Assembly (NCBI GenBank): GCA_030833665.1
Contig: JAURGT010000002.1
Location: 1-64,000 of the forward strand
Origin: Miltoncostaeales bacterium
GTDB lineage: Bacteria > Actinomycetota > Thermoleophilia > Miltoncostaeales > Miltoncostaeaceae
DNA length: 64,000 nt
Direction: 5' to 3'
A program made the translations under genes and the position numbers. Below the pieces are notes generated by a model. That model made no database searches, was not told the DNA's origin, and saw only the letters and a program-made list of their open reading frames with translations. Numbering within the stretch: the first letter of the stretch is position 1; each line of letters begins with the position of its first letter. Below are positions 54,265 through 63,362 of the stretch, piece after piece.

Positions 54265-55827
54265 CTAAACCACAACCAGCGACAGCGACCGCGGCGTGCC
54301 CCCCGCCGGCCGGGCGCTGATCACCCATCTGCCGCGCCCGAGCGAGGCTCCGCCAAGGCTCCCCGCGAGGACCAGCAGGTTGGCGCCATCGACGCCGTTC
54401 ATCTCGATTGATCCCACGACCCGGCGCGAGCCGTTGCGGCGCGCCGTGATGCGCACGCGCGATGCCTCGGAAAGCCCGAAGGTGATGCGGATCGGCTGCC
54501 TCGGACGCACGCGCGAGGGCCGCGCCCGCAGGTCGACCACCAGCGGGGCCCCCGCGGTCGACGCTCCGGCGACGCCCGTGGCGGTCATCACGCCGGACGG
54601 CGCGAAAGCGGGCTCCTGGGCCGGGTTCGTCCACTGCCACGCCACCGGGGCGACCCCGTCGTCGCTCGTGGTGGCCTGCGGGGCGATGGCAGGGCGCGCG
54701 GGATCGGAGATCGTGGTTCCGGTGGTGAACGCGCCCTGTGCCGGTCGCAGGGCGGCCTGCACCACCGACGCGCCTGCCACCACGGAGGGCCACGTCACCA
54801 CCGCGGAACCGGCGCCGCTTACGGCCACGGACGGCGCGCCCGAGGTGGACGAGGGGTCGGAGAGATCATGCGCCGCCCCCCATGCCTGTCCCGCCGGCCG
54901 CTCAGCCGCCTGCACCACGCCGGACCGCGACCAGGCCACGACCGCGCCCCCTGCGGCGTCCACGCCCACCCGCGCGCCGCGGGCCTGCGGCGCGGGGCGC
55001 GAGAGGTCTTCGGGGGCCGTCCATCCGCCGGTCACCTGGCGCACCGCCGACTGCACCACTACGGCGTCCCCGCGGGTGAGGGTCCAGGCCGCGATCGCGG
55101 TTCCATCGGGTGCGAGGGCCACCGAGGGATCCACGATCACCGCCGTGCCTGCGGGCGATGGGGTGTCGGCCGGGGAGAATCCGCCAGTGGGGCCGCGCGT
55201 GGCCGATCGCACGCGGTAGGTGCCGCCATCGTCCTGGCGCCAGAGAACGATCACGCCCGTGGGGCCGCCCGCCACGGAGGGCCCCGACGCCTGCTCGCCC
55301 TCGGGCGATACGCGTGCCTGCGCCCCGAAGCGTCCATCGCCGCGACCGCATGCGGCGCGGATGGCGCTGCGCCCGCCCTCATCCGACTGCCAGGCGACGA
55401 GCGGACCGCATCCGAGCCCGAATGCCACGCGTGGAGCGAGCGCCACCCGCCCCGCTGGGGAGATCGTCGTGGCCGGGAGGAACCTCTTGCGCGCCGGCCG
55501 GATGCTCGCGCGCACACGGCCGCGCTCGACCCACGCGACCGCGGCGAGGCCATCGTCGGTCATGGCCACCGCGACGTCGGCTGCGCCGCGGCCACTGCCC
55601 GGAACGCGTACCGGCGAGTACCACGGACCCCCCGGGGTGCGCAGCGACGCCATCACGCCGTCGCGGGTGGTCCACGCCGCCACGGCACGGCCGTCATCGT
55701 TGCCGGCCACGGCCGGCGGTCCGGAACCGCGGGCCGGAGGCGCGAGCGCCGATGGCGGGAGCCACGGGGCGGATGCGGCTGCTGCGGGTGCCGCCAGCAC
55801 TGCGGCGAGAGCGAGGACGCGAAGCAC
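54265..55827 (-). CDS. Secreted repeat protein, probable beta-propeller
   Basis: A 520-residue exported protein with a signal peptide (VLRVLALAAVLAAPAAAASA). About seven repeats carry the pattern G-P-S-V-A, two to ten residues, then AVVAW or AIAAW (PSVALAPDGTAIAAWTL, ARVGVDAAGGAVVAWSR, PSVAVSGAGSAVVTWPS), suggesting a propeller. The last 100 residues (VVDLRARPSRVRPRQPIRITFGLSEASRVRITARR) look like an Ig-type domain. Function unknown; surface binding is plausible. GTG start is leaderless (TACGAT, 6 nt). Confidence 0.7.
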   Translation of the reverse strand: MLRVLALAAVLAAPAAAASAPWLPPSALAPPARGSGPPAVAGNDDGRAVAAWTTRDGVMASLRTPGGPWYSPVRVPGSGRGAADVAVAMTDDGLAAVAWVERGRVRASIRPARKRFLPATTISPAGRVALAPRVAFGLGCGPLVAWQSDEGGRSAIRAACGRGDGRFGAQARVSPEGEQASGPSVAGGPTGVIVLWRQDDGGTYRVRSATRGPTGGFSPADTPSPAGTAVIVDPSVALAPDGTAIAAWTLTRGDAVVVQSAVRQVTGGWTAPEDLSRPAPQARGARVGVDAAGGAVVAWSRSGVVQAAERPAGQAWGAAHDLSDPSSTSGAPSVAVSGAGSAVVTWPSVVAGASVVQAALRPAQGAFTTGTTISDPARPAIAPQATTSDDGVAPVAWQWTNPAQEPAFAPSGVMTATGVAGASTAGAPLVVDLRARPSRVRPRQPIRITFGLSEASRVRITARRNGSRRVVGSIEMNGVDGANLLVLAGSLGGASLGRGRWVISARPAGGTPRSLSLVVV

Positions 55828-55833
55828 GCCTGA

Positions 55834-55839
55834 ATCGTA
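55834..55839 (-). promoter_or_regulatory. -10 element for the leaderless repeat protein gene
   Basis: TACGAT on the minus strand ends 6 nt before the GTG at 55827. Confidence 0.45.
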
Positions 55840-55866
55840 GGACGACTCGGGAAGGGAGGGGCGCCC

Positions 55867-55884
55867 GCCTGTCGAAACACAGGC
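55867..55884. promoter_or_regulatory. Inverted repeat before the RpiR-type regulator
   Basis: GCCTGT-CGAAAC-ACAGGC is a perfect 6-bp inverted repeat 2 nt upstream of the GTG start. It could be an operator for autoregulation or an mRNA hairpin that masks the start. Confidence 0.35.
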
Positions 55885-55886
55885 AC

Positions 55887-56690
55887 GTGCCACCTGACGC
55901 AACCGAACTCGCTGAGGTCCTCCGCCGCGATTACGAGCGGTTCAGCCCGGCCCAGCAGGCCCTGGCCCGCTACCTCGTGGATCACCTCGCGGAGCTCCCG
56001 CTGGTGTCCGCGCACGAGGTGGCTCAGGCCGCCCACTGCAGCCCAGCGACCGTCGTGCGCTTCGCGCAGGCCCTCGGCTACGCGGGGTACCCCGAACTGC
56101 AGCGCACGGTGCGCCAGGCCCACCGGCCCGGGCTCGGCGTGCGGGCCATCGGCGCGCCCGGGCAGCCGGGCCGCGTGCAGGTGCTCGACACCGACCGCCT
56201 CGCCCTCGAGGACCTCGCCGCACGACTTGGCACAGAGGGCGTGCAGCCCCTCGTCACGCCCCTGGCGGGTGTCGCGCCCATCGTGGTCGCAGGCGACGCG
56301 CCCGCCCGCCCGGTTCTTGCCCTGCTCGAGGACCGCCTCGCGCGCGGCGGTCGCGAGGTGCTCGTCGTCGATTCAGGCGAGCCGCGCATTCGCATGCGGC
56401 TCGGTGCGCTCGCCCGCGGCGGGGGGCTCATCGCCGTTTCCGTGGGCAAGGAGACCCGCGTGGCCGAGTACGCCGTGGCCGCTGCGCGGTCTGCTGGCGC
56501 CCCCGCGGTGGCGCTCGTGGATTCCAGTCTCTCCGCCGCCGCCCGTGCCCCCGTGGTGCGGGTCGTTCCGGCAGAGGAGCGCGGTGGCGAGCCCAGCATC
56601 ACGGCGTTCGTGGCGGTGGCGCAGGCCCTTGCCCACGGCATCGCGGCGCACCAGCTCCCGCGCCGCAACCTGACGGCCATCCCTGCCTAG
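55887..56690 (+). CDS. MurR/RpiR-family transcriptional regulator
   Basis: A 267-residue regulator. The N-terminal helix-turn-helix (FSPAQQALARYLVDHLAELPLVSAHEVAQAAHCSPATVVRFAQALGYAGYPELQ) is classic RpiR. The C-terminal half is a SIS-like sugar-phosphate domain, weakly conserved (REVLVVDSGEPRIRMRLGALARGGGLIAVSVGKETRVAEYAVAAA). It lies 79 bp upstream of pdxS on the same strand, so vitamin B6 synthesis or a sugar-phosphate pathway may be its target. The start is uncertain; GTG 55887 is the last before the HTH. Confidence 0.83.
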   Translation: MPPDATELAEVLRRDYERFSPAQQALARYLVDHLAELPLVSAHEVAQAAHCSPATVVRFAQALGYAGYPELQRTVRQAHRPGLGVRAIGAPGQPGRVQVLDTDRLALEDLAARLGTEGVQPLVTPLAGVAPIVVAGDAPARPVLALLEDRLARGGREVLVVDSGEPRIRMRLGALARGGGLIAVSVGKETRVAEYAVAAARSAGAPAVALVDSSLSAAARAPVVRVVPAEERGGEPSITAFVAVAQALAHGIAAHQLPRRNLTAIPA

Positions 56691-56735
56691 CGCGTAACGG
56701 CCCTTTACGGGTGCCCGGTAGGGCCTGCTCCGTTC

Positions 56736-56762
56736 TACACTCCCGGCGATCCCGATCAGGAG
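56736..56762 (+). promoter_or_regulatory. pdxS -10 element and ribosome binding site
   Basis: TACACT at 56736-56741 serves as -10 with a leader of about 20 nt. AGGAG at 56758-56762 lies 7 nt before the GTG. This is a leadered gene, unlike most promoters here. Confidence 0.5.
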
Positions 56763-56769
56763 TTGTTGA

Positions 56770-57684
56770 GTGAGCGACGACGTCGCAGGCAACGGCGCCC
56801 AGGGCGCCACCGGCACCGACGCGGTGAAGGCGGGCCTTGCCCGCATGCTCAAGGGTGGCGTGATCATGGATGTGGTCGACGCCGGGCAGGCGAAGATCGC
56901 CGAGGACTCCGGCGCATGCGCCGTGATGGCCCTCGAGCGCATCCCCGCCGAGATCCGCAAGGCCGGCGGCGTTGCGCGCATGAGCGACCCCGAGATGATC
57001 ATGGGCATCCAGGAGGCTGTCACCATTCCCGTGATGGCCAAGTGCCGCATCGGCCACTACGTCGAGGCGCAGGTGCTGCAGGCGCTCGAGATCGATTACA
57101 TCGACGAGTCCGAGGTGCTCACTCCCGCCGATGAGGCGAGCCACGTCGACAAGCGCGCCTTCACCGTGCCATTCGTCTGCGGCGCCACCAACCTCGGCGA
57201 GGCCCTGCGCCGCGTGGCCGAGGGCGCCGCGATGATCCGCACGAAGGGCGAGGCCGGAACCGGCAACGTGGTAGAGGCCGTGCGCCACATGAAGACCATC
57301 ACGCAGGACATCCGGCGCGTGGCATCGGCCACGCCTGATGAGCGGTTCGCCATCGCGAAGGAGATGGCCGCGCCACTCGAGCTCATCGAGTGGGTGGGCC
57401 TGCACGGTCGCCTGCCCGTGGTGAACTTCTCGGCCGGCGGGATCGCCACCCCTGCGGACGCCGCGCTGATGATGCACCTGGGCGCAGAGGGGGTGTTCGT
57501 GGGCAGCGGCATCTTCATGAGCGAGGACCCGCCGGCCCGTGCGCGCGCCATCGTGGAGGCCACCACGCACTGGGACGACCCCGAGGTGGTCGCCCGGGTC
57601 TCGCGCGGCCTGCGCGAGGCGATGCCCGGCATCGAGATCGGCGAGCTGGGCGAGGGCGGACTGCTGCAGACCCGGGGCTGGTGA
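56770..57684 (+). CDS. pdxS: Pyridoxal 5'-phosphate synthase, PdxS subunit
   Basis: A 304-residue PdxS barrel. It has [45 protein letters not shown], the catalytic lysines in MAKCR and [11 protein letters not shown], and [17 protein letters not shown]. It condenses ribose 5-phosphate, glyceraldehyde 3-phosphate and ammonia from PdxT to PLP. pdxT follows with GTGA overlap. Confidence 0.97.
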   Translation: MSDDVAGNGAQGATGTDAVKAGLARMLKGGVIMDVVDAGQAKIAEDSGACAVMALERIPAEIRKAGGVARMSDPEMIMGIQEAVTIPVMAKCRIGHYVEAQVLQALEIDYIDESEVLTPADEASHVDKRAFTVPFVCGATNLGEALRRVAEGAAMIRTKGEAGTGNVVEAVRHMKTITQDIRRVASATPDERFAIAKEMAAPLELIEWVGLHGRLPVVNFSAGGIATPADAALMMHLGAEGVFVGSGIFMSEDPPARARAIVEATTHWDDPEVVARVSRGLREAMPGIEIGELGEGGLLQTRGW

Positions 57685-58325
57685 GCGCGGCCGACGCACG
57701 GCGCCCTCGCATCGGCGTGCTCGCCGTGCAGGGGGCGGTGTCCGAGCACGAGGCCGCGCTGGCCGATGTCGGCGCGCGCACCTCGCGCGTGCGCAGTGCC
57801 GTCGACCTCGAGGCGCTCGACGGCATCGTCATCCCCGGCGGGGAGAGCACGACATTCGGGCTCGTGGCCGGCGAGTCCGGGCTGCTCGACGCCCTGCGCG
57901 CGCGCGTGGACCGCGGCCTGCCGGTGCTGGGCACATGCGCCGGCATGATCATGCTGGCCAGCGGCATCGAGGGCGGCGGCCCCCAGCCGCTGGTTGGCGG
58001 CATGGACATCGTGGTGCGCCGCAACGCATTCGGGCGCCAGGTGCACTCGTTCGAGGCGCCCGTGGATGTTCCCGCGCTGGGTGATCCGCCCGTGCGCGGT
58101 ATCTTCATCCGTGCTCCCTGGATTGAGCGTGTCGGCCCCGGGGTCGAGGTGCTCGCAGAGCACGGGGGGCATCCGGTCGCCGCGCGCGACGCCACGCGCA
58201 TCGTGGCGGCATTCCACCCGGAGCTCACCGACGACAGGCGCCTGCACCGCCTGTTCGTCGAGGAGGTGCGGGAGAGGTCAGCAGGAACGGAGCACGAGGA
58301 GGACACCGTTGTCGGGGCACAGTAA
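57681..58325 (+). CDS. pdxT: Pyridoxal 5'-phosphate synthase, glutaminase subunit PdxT
   Basis: A 214-residue class I glutaminase. It has [31 protein letters not shown], the nucleophile in [11 protein letters not shown] and the His-Glu pair in [10 protein letters not shown]. It feeds ammonia to PdxS. Start fixed by GTGA overlap with pdxS; its last 17 bp overlap the yebC start region. Confidence 0.95.
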   Translation: MSAADARRPRIGVLAVQGAVSEHEAALADVGARTSRVRSAVDLEALDGIVIPGGESTTFGLVAGESGLLDALRARVDRGLPVLGTCAGMIMLASGIEGGGPQPLVGGMDIVVRRNAFGRQVHSFEAPVDVPALGDPPVRGIFIRAPWIERVGPGVEVLAEHGGHPVAARDATRIVAAFHPELTDDRRLHRLFVEEVRERSAGTEHEEDTVVGAQ

Positions 58326-59061
58326 GTGGGCCACCATCAAGCGCAAGAAGGGCGCGGCCGATGCCAAGCGCGGCCAGCTCTTCTCCAAGCTCTCGCGGGC
58401 CATCACCGTGGCTGCGCGCGAGGGCGGCGGCGACCCGGTGTCGAATGCCGCGCTCGCCACGGCCATCGAGAAGGCCCGGGCCAACTCGATGCCCAAGGAC
58501 AACATCGAGCGCGCGATCCAGAAGGGCACAGGCGCGGGCGGCGACGGCGTCGACTATGAGGCCGTCACCTACGAGGGCTACGGGCCGGGCGGGGTGGCGA
58601 TCATCTGCGTGGCGCTCACCGACAACCGCAATCGCACCGCCAGCGACGTGCGCCACATCTTCACGAAGAATGGGTCCGAGCTGGGCACTCCCGGCAGCGT
58701 GGCGTGGCAGTTCGAGCGCAAGGGCATCATCCTCGTGGACGGCGAGGGGGTTGACGAGGATGCCCTCATGGACGCGGCCCTCGAGGGCGGCGCCGAGGAC
58801 ATCACCGAGGACGGCTCGCAGTGGCAGGTGGTCACCGAACCGACCGGCCTCTCGGCGGTGCGCGAGAGCCTCGAGGGCGCGGGATTCGCCGCGGCGTCCG
58901 CGGACATCACCATGCTTCCCAAGACCACGGTGGAGGCGGGCGAGAAGGAGGCCCGCCAACTGCTCCGCCTCATCGACAGCCTCGAGGAGAATGACGACGT
59001 CCAGGACGTCTACGCCAACTTCGACATCTCCGAACAGGTCATGGAGGCCGTTGCCGGCTAG
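58309..59061 (+). CDS. YebC/PmpR/TACO1-family protein
   Basis: A 250-residue YebC-type protein. It begins [29 protein letters not shown] and has ANSMPKDNIERAIQKG and YEGYGPGGVAIICVALTDNRNRTASDVRHIFTKNG. The family is reported as a transcriptional regulator and as a translation factor for hard-to-translate motifs. It starts with TTG, backed by a strong GAGGAGG 6 nt upstream. yebC-ruvC-ruvA-ruvB is a common order. Confidence 0.94.
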   Translation: MSGHSKWATIKRKKGAADAKRGQLFSKLSRAITVAAREGGGDPVSNAALATAIEKARANSMPKDNIERAIQKGTGAGGDGVDYEAVTYEGYGPGGVAIICVALTDNRNRTASDVRHIFTKNGSELGTPGSVAWQFERKGIILVDGEGVDEDALMDAALEGGAEDITEDGSQWQVVTEPTGLSAVRESLEGAGFAAASADITMLPKTTVEAGEKEARQLLRLIDSLEENDDVQDVYANFDISEQVMEAVAG

Positions 59062-59073
59062 GGGCGTCGCCCC

Positions 59074-59571
59074 GTGATCGCGCTGGGGATCGACCCCGGC
59101 CTTGCCAACACCGGGTACGGCGTCGTGCGCCGCGCGGGCAGCCGCATGGAGGTGCTCGCCCACGGCACCATCCGAACGAAGGCCGCGACGCCCACCGAGG
59201 AGCGCCTCCTGGCCCTGCACGACGGCCTCGCAGTGGTCATCGCCGAGCACCGACCCGAGGTGGCCGCCATCGAGGGGTTCTTCGTGCACCCGGTGAGCAA
59301 GGCGGCCATGGGCATGGCGGCTGCGCGAGGGGCCCTGCTCGTCTCATGCGCCCAGGCCGGGCTGGCGGTGGCCGAGTACACGCCCACCGCCATCAAGCAG
59401 TCCATCAGCGGCAACGGCCGCGCGGGCAAGGACCAGGTACGCGCGATGGTCACCCGGCTCACCGGCGTGGCTGCCGACACCGACCACTCCGCCGATGCCA
59501 TCGCCGTGGCCATATGCCACGCCGCGGCGGGCCCCCTGCAGGCCGCGATCGGCGTCCGGGAGCGGCGATAG
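59074..59571 (+). CDS. ruvC: Holliday junction resolvase RuvC
   Basis: A 165-residue RuvC. The catalytic residues are Asp7, Glu67, His138 and Asp141. The third is His instead of the Asp of E. coli, the variant also known from Thermus. It cuts Holliday junctions. The GTG start is 12 bp after yebC. Its TAG stop forms the first bases of the ruvA -10 element. Confidence 0.94.
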   Translation: MIALGIDPGLANTGYGVVRRAGSRMEVLAHGTIRTKAATPTEERLLALHDGLAVVIAEHRPEVAAIEGFFVHPVSKAAMGMAAARGALLVSCAQAGLAVAEYTPTAIKQSISGNGRAGKDQVRAMVTRLTGVAADTDHSADAIAVAICHAAAGPLQAAIGVRERR

Positions 59572-59574
59572 CCT
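59569..59574 (+). promoter_or_regulatory. -10 element for leaderless ruvA, embedded in the ruvC stop
   Basis: TAGCCT ends 7 nt before the ruvA ATG, and its TAG is the ruvC stop codon. It may give ruvAB a promoter separate from ruvC. Confidence 0.45.
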
Positions 59575-59581
59575 CCGTCGC

Positions 59582-60160
59582 ATGATCCGGTTCGTGCGCG
59601 GCCACCTGGTGGCCGCCGACGCCGACGGCGTCGTGGTGGGCATGGGGGGAATGGGATTCGGCGTGCGGATCTCCGATTCCACGCGCGCCGACCTCCCCGG
59701 CATCGGCAGCGAGGTGGTCCTGCACACCCACCTCGTGGTGCGCGAGGACGCCCTCGACCTCTACGGCTTCAGCGACGAGTCGGAGCGGGTCATCTTCGAG
59801 TCACTCCTCGGCGTGAGCGGCGTGGGGCCGCGCAGCGCGCTGGCCATCTGCGGGCTCGGAACCCCGCAGGCCGTGGCGCTGGCCATCGGGGGCGGCGACG
59901 CGGCGTACATCTCGAAGGCCGCCGGGGTGGGGAAGAAGACCGCCGAGCGCGTCATCCTCGACCTGCGTGACAAGGTGGGCGTCGCGGGCGGGCCTCCCGG
60001 CACCAGCGAACTGGCCACGGGGCCGCGTGGCGGCGCGCGCGAGGGCCTGGTGGCGCTGGGCTTCCCGCCCGACCAGGTGGATGCCGCCCTCGCGGGCGCG
60101 GACGCCGACCTCGATGAGGAGGCCCTCATCCGCCATGGCCTCGCGGTGCTCGGGCGATGA
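59582..60160 (+). CDS. ruvA: Holliday junction helicase subunit RuvA
   Basis: A 192-residue RuvA. N-terminal OB fold ([19 protein letters not shown]), helix-hairpin-helix [15 protein letters not shown] and [21 protein letters not shown], and a C-terminal domain ([18 protein letters not shown]) that contacts RuvB. It tetramerises on Holliday junctions. ATGA overlap with ruvB. Confidence 0.95.
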   Translation: MIRFVRGHLVAADADGVVVGMGGMGFGVRISDSTRADLPGIGSEVVLHTHLVVREDALDLYGFSDESERVIFESLLGVSGVGPRSALAICGLGTPQAVALAIGGGDAAYISKAAGVGKKTAERVILDLRDKVGVAGGPPGTSELATGPRGGAREGLVALGFPPDQVDAALAGADADLDEEALIRHGLAVLGR

Positions 60161-61242
60161 CCGGCGACGACCGTATGGGTGATCCCGAGGTGACGCCCGA
60201 GGAGGAGTCGTTCGATACCTCACTGCGCCCGCGCACGCTTGATGACTTCATCGGGCAGGACTCCGTACGCCAGCAACTGGGCATCTTCCTCGAGGCCGCT
60301 CGCCAGCGGCAGGAGGCCCTCGACCACGTTCTTCTCGCCGGCCCGCCTGGCTTGGGCAAGACGTCGCTGGCCATCATCCTGGCGTCGGAGATGGGCGTGG
60401 AGATCACGATCACGAGCGGTCCCGTGCTCGAGCGCAAGGGCGACCTCGCGGCCATCCTCACGGCCCTCGGCCCCGGTGACGTGCTGTTCGTGGACGAGAT
60501 CCACCGCATGAACCGCTCGGTGGAGGAGGTCCTCTACCCGGCGATGGAGGACTTCCAGCTCGACGTCGTTCTGGGGCAGGGGCCCCAGGCGCGCACGCTC
60601 CGGCTCGACCTCCCGCGGTTCACGCTGGTGGGTGCCACCACTCGCTCGGGCCTCCTCACCACGCCGCTGCGCGACCGCTTCGGTGTGGTGCAGCGCCTCG
60701 ACTACTACGGACCCGACGACCTCGCGCGCATCATCGCGCGCTCGGCCGACCTGCTGGGCGTCGAGGTGGCACCCGACGGCGCCGTGGCCATCGCGGTGCG
60801 GTCGCGCGGCACGCCCCGCATCGCCAACCGCCTGCTCCGTCGCGTGCGCGACGTGGCACAGGTGAAGGCCATGGGGCGCATCGACCAGTCGGTGGCCGAG
60901 GAGGCCCTGCAGGTCCTCGAGGTGGACGACGCGGGCCTCGACGACCTCGACCGCAAGATCCTCACCCACCTGGCCGTTACGTTCAGCGGCCGTCCCACCG
61001 GGCTCGGCACCCTGGCCGACGCCGTGGGGGAGAGCCCCGACACAATCGAGGATGTCTACGAGCCGTTCCTGCTGCAGCAGGGCCTGCTGGCGCGTACTCC
61101 GCGTGGCCGCGTGGCCACGGCCCGTGCCTACGTGCACCTGGGCCTTGAGGTGCCGCGTGAGGTGCGCGCCCAGTCCGGTGGGCAGGACGCGCTCTTCGGT
61201 GACGACGGCGAGCCCGGCGCGGCCTGGGGAGTCCTCCCCTAG
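60157..61242 (+). CDS. ruvB: Holliday junction branch-migration ATPase RuvB
   Basis: A 361-residue AAA+ motor. It has [11 protein letters not shown], Walker [13 protein letters not shown], Walker B LFVDEIHR, sensor 1 LVGATTR, and the winged-helix C-terminus. An acidic extension of about 20 residues follows the winged helix. It drives branch migration with RuvA. Start overlaps the ruvA stop. Confidence 0.96.
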   Translation: MTGDDRMGDPEVTPEEESFDTSLRPRTLDDFIGQDSVRQQLGIFLEAARQRQEALDHVLLAGPPGLGKTSLAIILASEMGVEITITSGPVLERKGDLAAILTALGPGDVLFVDEIHRMNRSVEEVLYPAMEDFQLDVVLGQGPQARTLRLDLPRFTLVGATTRSGLLTTPLRDRFGVVQRLDYYGPDDLARIIARSADLLGVEVAPDGAVAIAVRSRGTPRIANRLLRRVRDVAQVKAMGRIDQSVAEEALQVLEVDDAGLDDLDRKILTHLAVTFSGRPTGLGTLADAVGESPDTIEDVYEPFLLQQGLLARTPRGRVATARAYVHLGLEVPREVRAQSGGQDALFGDDGEPGAAWGVLP

Positions 61243-61272
61243 GCCGCGCGGGTCGCGTCGTCGGCCCCGCCG

Positions 61273-61728
61273 CTACTTCTGCGCGAACGTCATCTCGAGG
61301 TTCACGCCCTCGGGGATGCTCTCCACCGCGTCGAGGGTGAACTCGTAGATCGACCCGCCGGTGGTGAACTTCGCGTCGGTGATGTCGTAGGCGCCCTCGT
61401 ACTGTGACTCCACCGTGGTCTTGGGCTCGCCCATGTTGGTGCCGGTGAGCTCGATCTGCACGGTGCGGGCCGCCGCGCCGCCGCCGAGCGGCACCTTGGC
61501 GGTGCATGCCTCCTCCGCCCCGACGCACGGGATCGTCTCCGAGGCGGTGGTGGCGGTGGTGGCGGTGGTGTCGGTCGTGGCCGTGGTGTCCACGGTTGCC
61601 GTCGTATCAGTGGTCGCCGTGGCGGCGGCGGTGGACGCCGTGTCGGACGAACTGCCGCAGCCGGCGAGGACGAGCGCGCCCCCGATGAGGCCTGTGGCGG
61701 CGAGGGTGACGATGCGGTTGCGGTTCAT
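61273..61728 (-). CDS. Lipoprotein with a Thr-rich repeat linker, unknown function
   Basis: A 151-residue lipoprotein. The signal ends in a lipobox ALVLAGC with the lipidated Cys24. A linker of about 35 residues is made of TTAT/DTTAT repeats, a likely extended or O-glycosylated spacer. The C-terminal domain of about 85 residues has two cysteines (IPCVGAEEACTAKV) and VQIELTGTNMGEPKTTVESQYEGAYDITDAKF. I do not recognise it. AGGAGG precedes the ATG by 7 nt. The ATG overlaps the glycosyltransferase stop (ATGA). Confidence 0.75.
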   Translation of the reverse strand: MNRNRIVTLAATGLIGGALVLAGCGSSSDTASTAAATATTDTTATVDTTATTDTTATTATTASETIPCVGAEEACTAKVPLGGGAAARTVQIELTGTNMGEPKTTVESQYEGAYDITDAKFTTGGSIYEFTLDAVESIPEGVNLEMTFAQK

Positions 61729-62921
61729 GCTGTGCCTCCTGTTGGGGCTGAGTGGCGGACGGCGCCGGGCCGCTTGGAGTCGAGGACCTCGTTGTAGATG
61801 GCCTCGATGCGGTCGGTGACCCGGGGCCAGTCGAATTCCTCCTCCACCGCGATTCTCCCCCGGCGACCGATGTCCTCGGCGCGCGCGGGGTCGTCCAGCA
61901 CCTCGGCGAGGCCGCGCGCGAGCTCAGCCGGGTCGTGCGCTGGCACGAAACGCCCCGGAACATCGCCGCGGATCACCTGGCGGAAGCCCACGTTGTCCGC
62001 AGCCACCACGGGGGTGCCCGATGCCAAGGCCTCGAGCAGCACGACGCCGAATGACGCGAGCACGCACGGCGCGGCCATGACATCCGCCTCGCGGTAGAAC
62101 CGCGGGCGCTCCTCGTTGAGCAGCCCGAGCCACTCCACGCGGTCCCACACGTCAAGGCTCTTCGCCTTGCGCTCGTAAACCGGTCGCGCGGGGCCGTCGC
62201 CGATTACCTGCACCGTGAAGTCACGCCCCTCCGCCTTCAGGATGGCCGCGGCCTCGAGAAGGTCGGCGAGGGCGTTGCGCGGGTCGAATCGCCCGACGAA
62301 GAGGATGCGCGGCGGCCCGGCGGGGCGATCCTCACCCGGGCCGAGCGGCCGGTAGAGCGAGCAGTCGATGCCGTTCGGCACGACGTCCCACTCCCCGGGG
62401 AAGTAATGGCCGAGCGCCTCGATGCATGCCTCCGAGACCGCGATGCGCCGGTCGAGGCGGGCGAGCGAGTTGCGCACGTAGGTGCCGATGCGGTCGTAGA
62501 GCCAGTGGCCCTCGTCGAAATAGGTATGGAACGTGCCAACGGTGCACGGCGCCGTGGATACCCGCAGCACGCCCATGGGCAGGGTGGGGGAGGCCAGGCC
62601 CTGGGCATGAACGACGTCCATGCCCCGCACCGCCCGGGCGATCTGGTGCTTGATGCCGAGGCCCACGGTGAGGCGCGCGATCGACCCGTTGGCGACCCAC
62701 GGCATTGACTTGCCGATGCGGGTGGTGCGGTAGCCGTGCACGCGGTGCGCTTCGCGGTCGAGCTCCGCAACCTCGGCGGCCTCGCCGATGTTGCCGGTGA
62801 CGACGGTGACGTCGTGGCCACGCTGCGCGAGCTCGCGCGAGAGGAAGTGCACGTGCTCGCTCACGCCCCCCAGGATGGGGTAGGCGTACTCGGTGACCAT
62901 CGCGATCGACAGGTGCCTCAC
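61725..62921 (-). CDS. GT4-family glycosyltransferase (PimB-like)
   Basis: A 398-residue GT-B enzyme. The acceptor half begins AMVTEYAYPILGGVSEHVHFLSRELAQRGHDV. The donor half has PRILFVGRFDPRNALADLLEAA and the EX7E-type region ASFGVVLLEALASGTPVVAADNVG. It resembles enzymes that mannosylate phosphatidylinositol, but donor and acceptor are not certain. GTG 62921 lies 8 nt after TACGGT on the minus strand; the longer ORF-track start is rejected. Confidence 0.87.
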   Translation of the reverse strand: MRHLSIAMVTEYAYPILGGVSEHVHFLSRELAQRGHDVTVVTGNIGEAAEVAELDREAHRVHGYRTTRIGKSMPWVANGSIARLTVGLGIKHQIARAVRGMDVVHAQGLASPTLPMGVLRVSTAPCTVGTFHTYFDEGHWLYDRIGTYVRNSLARLDRRIAVSEACIEALGHYFPGEWDVVPNGIDCSLYRPLGPGEDRPAGPPRILFVGRFDPRNALADLLEAAAILKAEGRDFTVQVIGDGPARPVYERKAKSLDVWDRVEWLGLLNEERPRFYREADVMAAPCVLASFGVVLLEALASGTPVVAADNVGFRQVIRGDVPGRFVPAHDPAELARGLAEVLDDPARAEDIGRRGRIAVEEEFDWPRVTDRIEAIYNEVLDSKRPGAVRHSAPTGGTA

Positions 62922-62929
62922 GGGCGGCC

Positions 62930-62935
62930 ACCGTA
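62930..62935 (-). promoter_or_regulatory. -10 element for the leaderless glycosyltransferase gene
   Basis: TACGGT on the minus strand ends 8 nt before the GTG at 62921. It also drives the downstream lipoprotein gene. Confidence 0.45.
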
Positions 62936-62984
62936 CCACGCGCATCGGGGTGCCCCGATCACCGCGGGGTGCCGTTGGCGCTGC

Positions 62985-62990
62985 TAGCCT
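62985..62990 (+). promoter_or_regulatory. -10 element for yajC
   Basis: TAGCCT about 40 nt before the yajC ATG, giving a leader of about 30 nt. GGAGG at 63014-63018 lies 11 nt before the ATG. Confidence 0.4.
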
Positions 62991-63029
62991 GCGCCCGTCC
63001 CGCACCCCATTCCGGAGGCCGGATCCCGC

Positions 63030-63323
63030 ATGTCATCTGCGGTCCTTCTGCCCGTTTACATCATCATCTTCGTGGCGCTCATCTACTTCGTGGGCATCCG
63101 CCCGCAGCAGAAGCGCCGTCGCGAGATGGAGGAACTCGCTCGCACGCTCTCGCCGGGCGACGAGGTGCTCACCACCTCGGGCATCTACGGCATCGTCTCC
63201 GAGGTGGAGGATGGCGGCACGATCATCCTGCAGGTCGCGGAGGACGTCGACATCCGCATCTCGCAGCAGGCCGTGGCCCGCAAGACGAGCCCCGAGGCAG
63301 ACGCCGCGGCGGCCGCCGAATAG
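63030..63323 (+). CDS. yajC: Preprotein translocase subunit YajC
   Basis: A 97-residue YajC. One N-terminal helix (VLLPVYIIIFVALIYFVGI) is followed by the signature RPQQKRRREMEEL and a small beta domain (SPGDEVLTTSGIYGIVSEV). It joins SecDF at the translocon. secD starts 39 bp later on the same strand. Confidence 0.94.
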   Translation: MSSAVLLPVYIIIFVALIYFVGIRPQQKRRREMEELARTLSPGDEVLTTSGIYGIVSEVEDGGTIILQVAEDVDIRISQQAVARKTSPEADAAAAAE

Positions 63324-63362
63324 GCGAGGCGCCATCCGCTTGTCCATGACCGGGCCACGCCG

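Noticed and set aside
61540-61640. Possible short tandem repeat or CRISPR-like array
   Set aside because: It is the coding sequence of the Thr-rich lipoprotein linker; the units are degenerate and there are no spacers.
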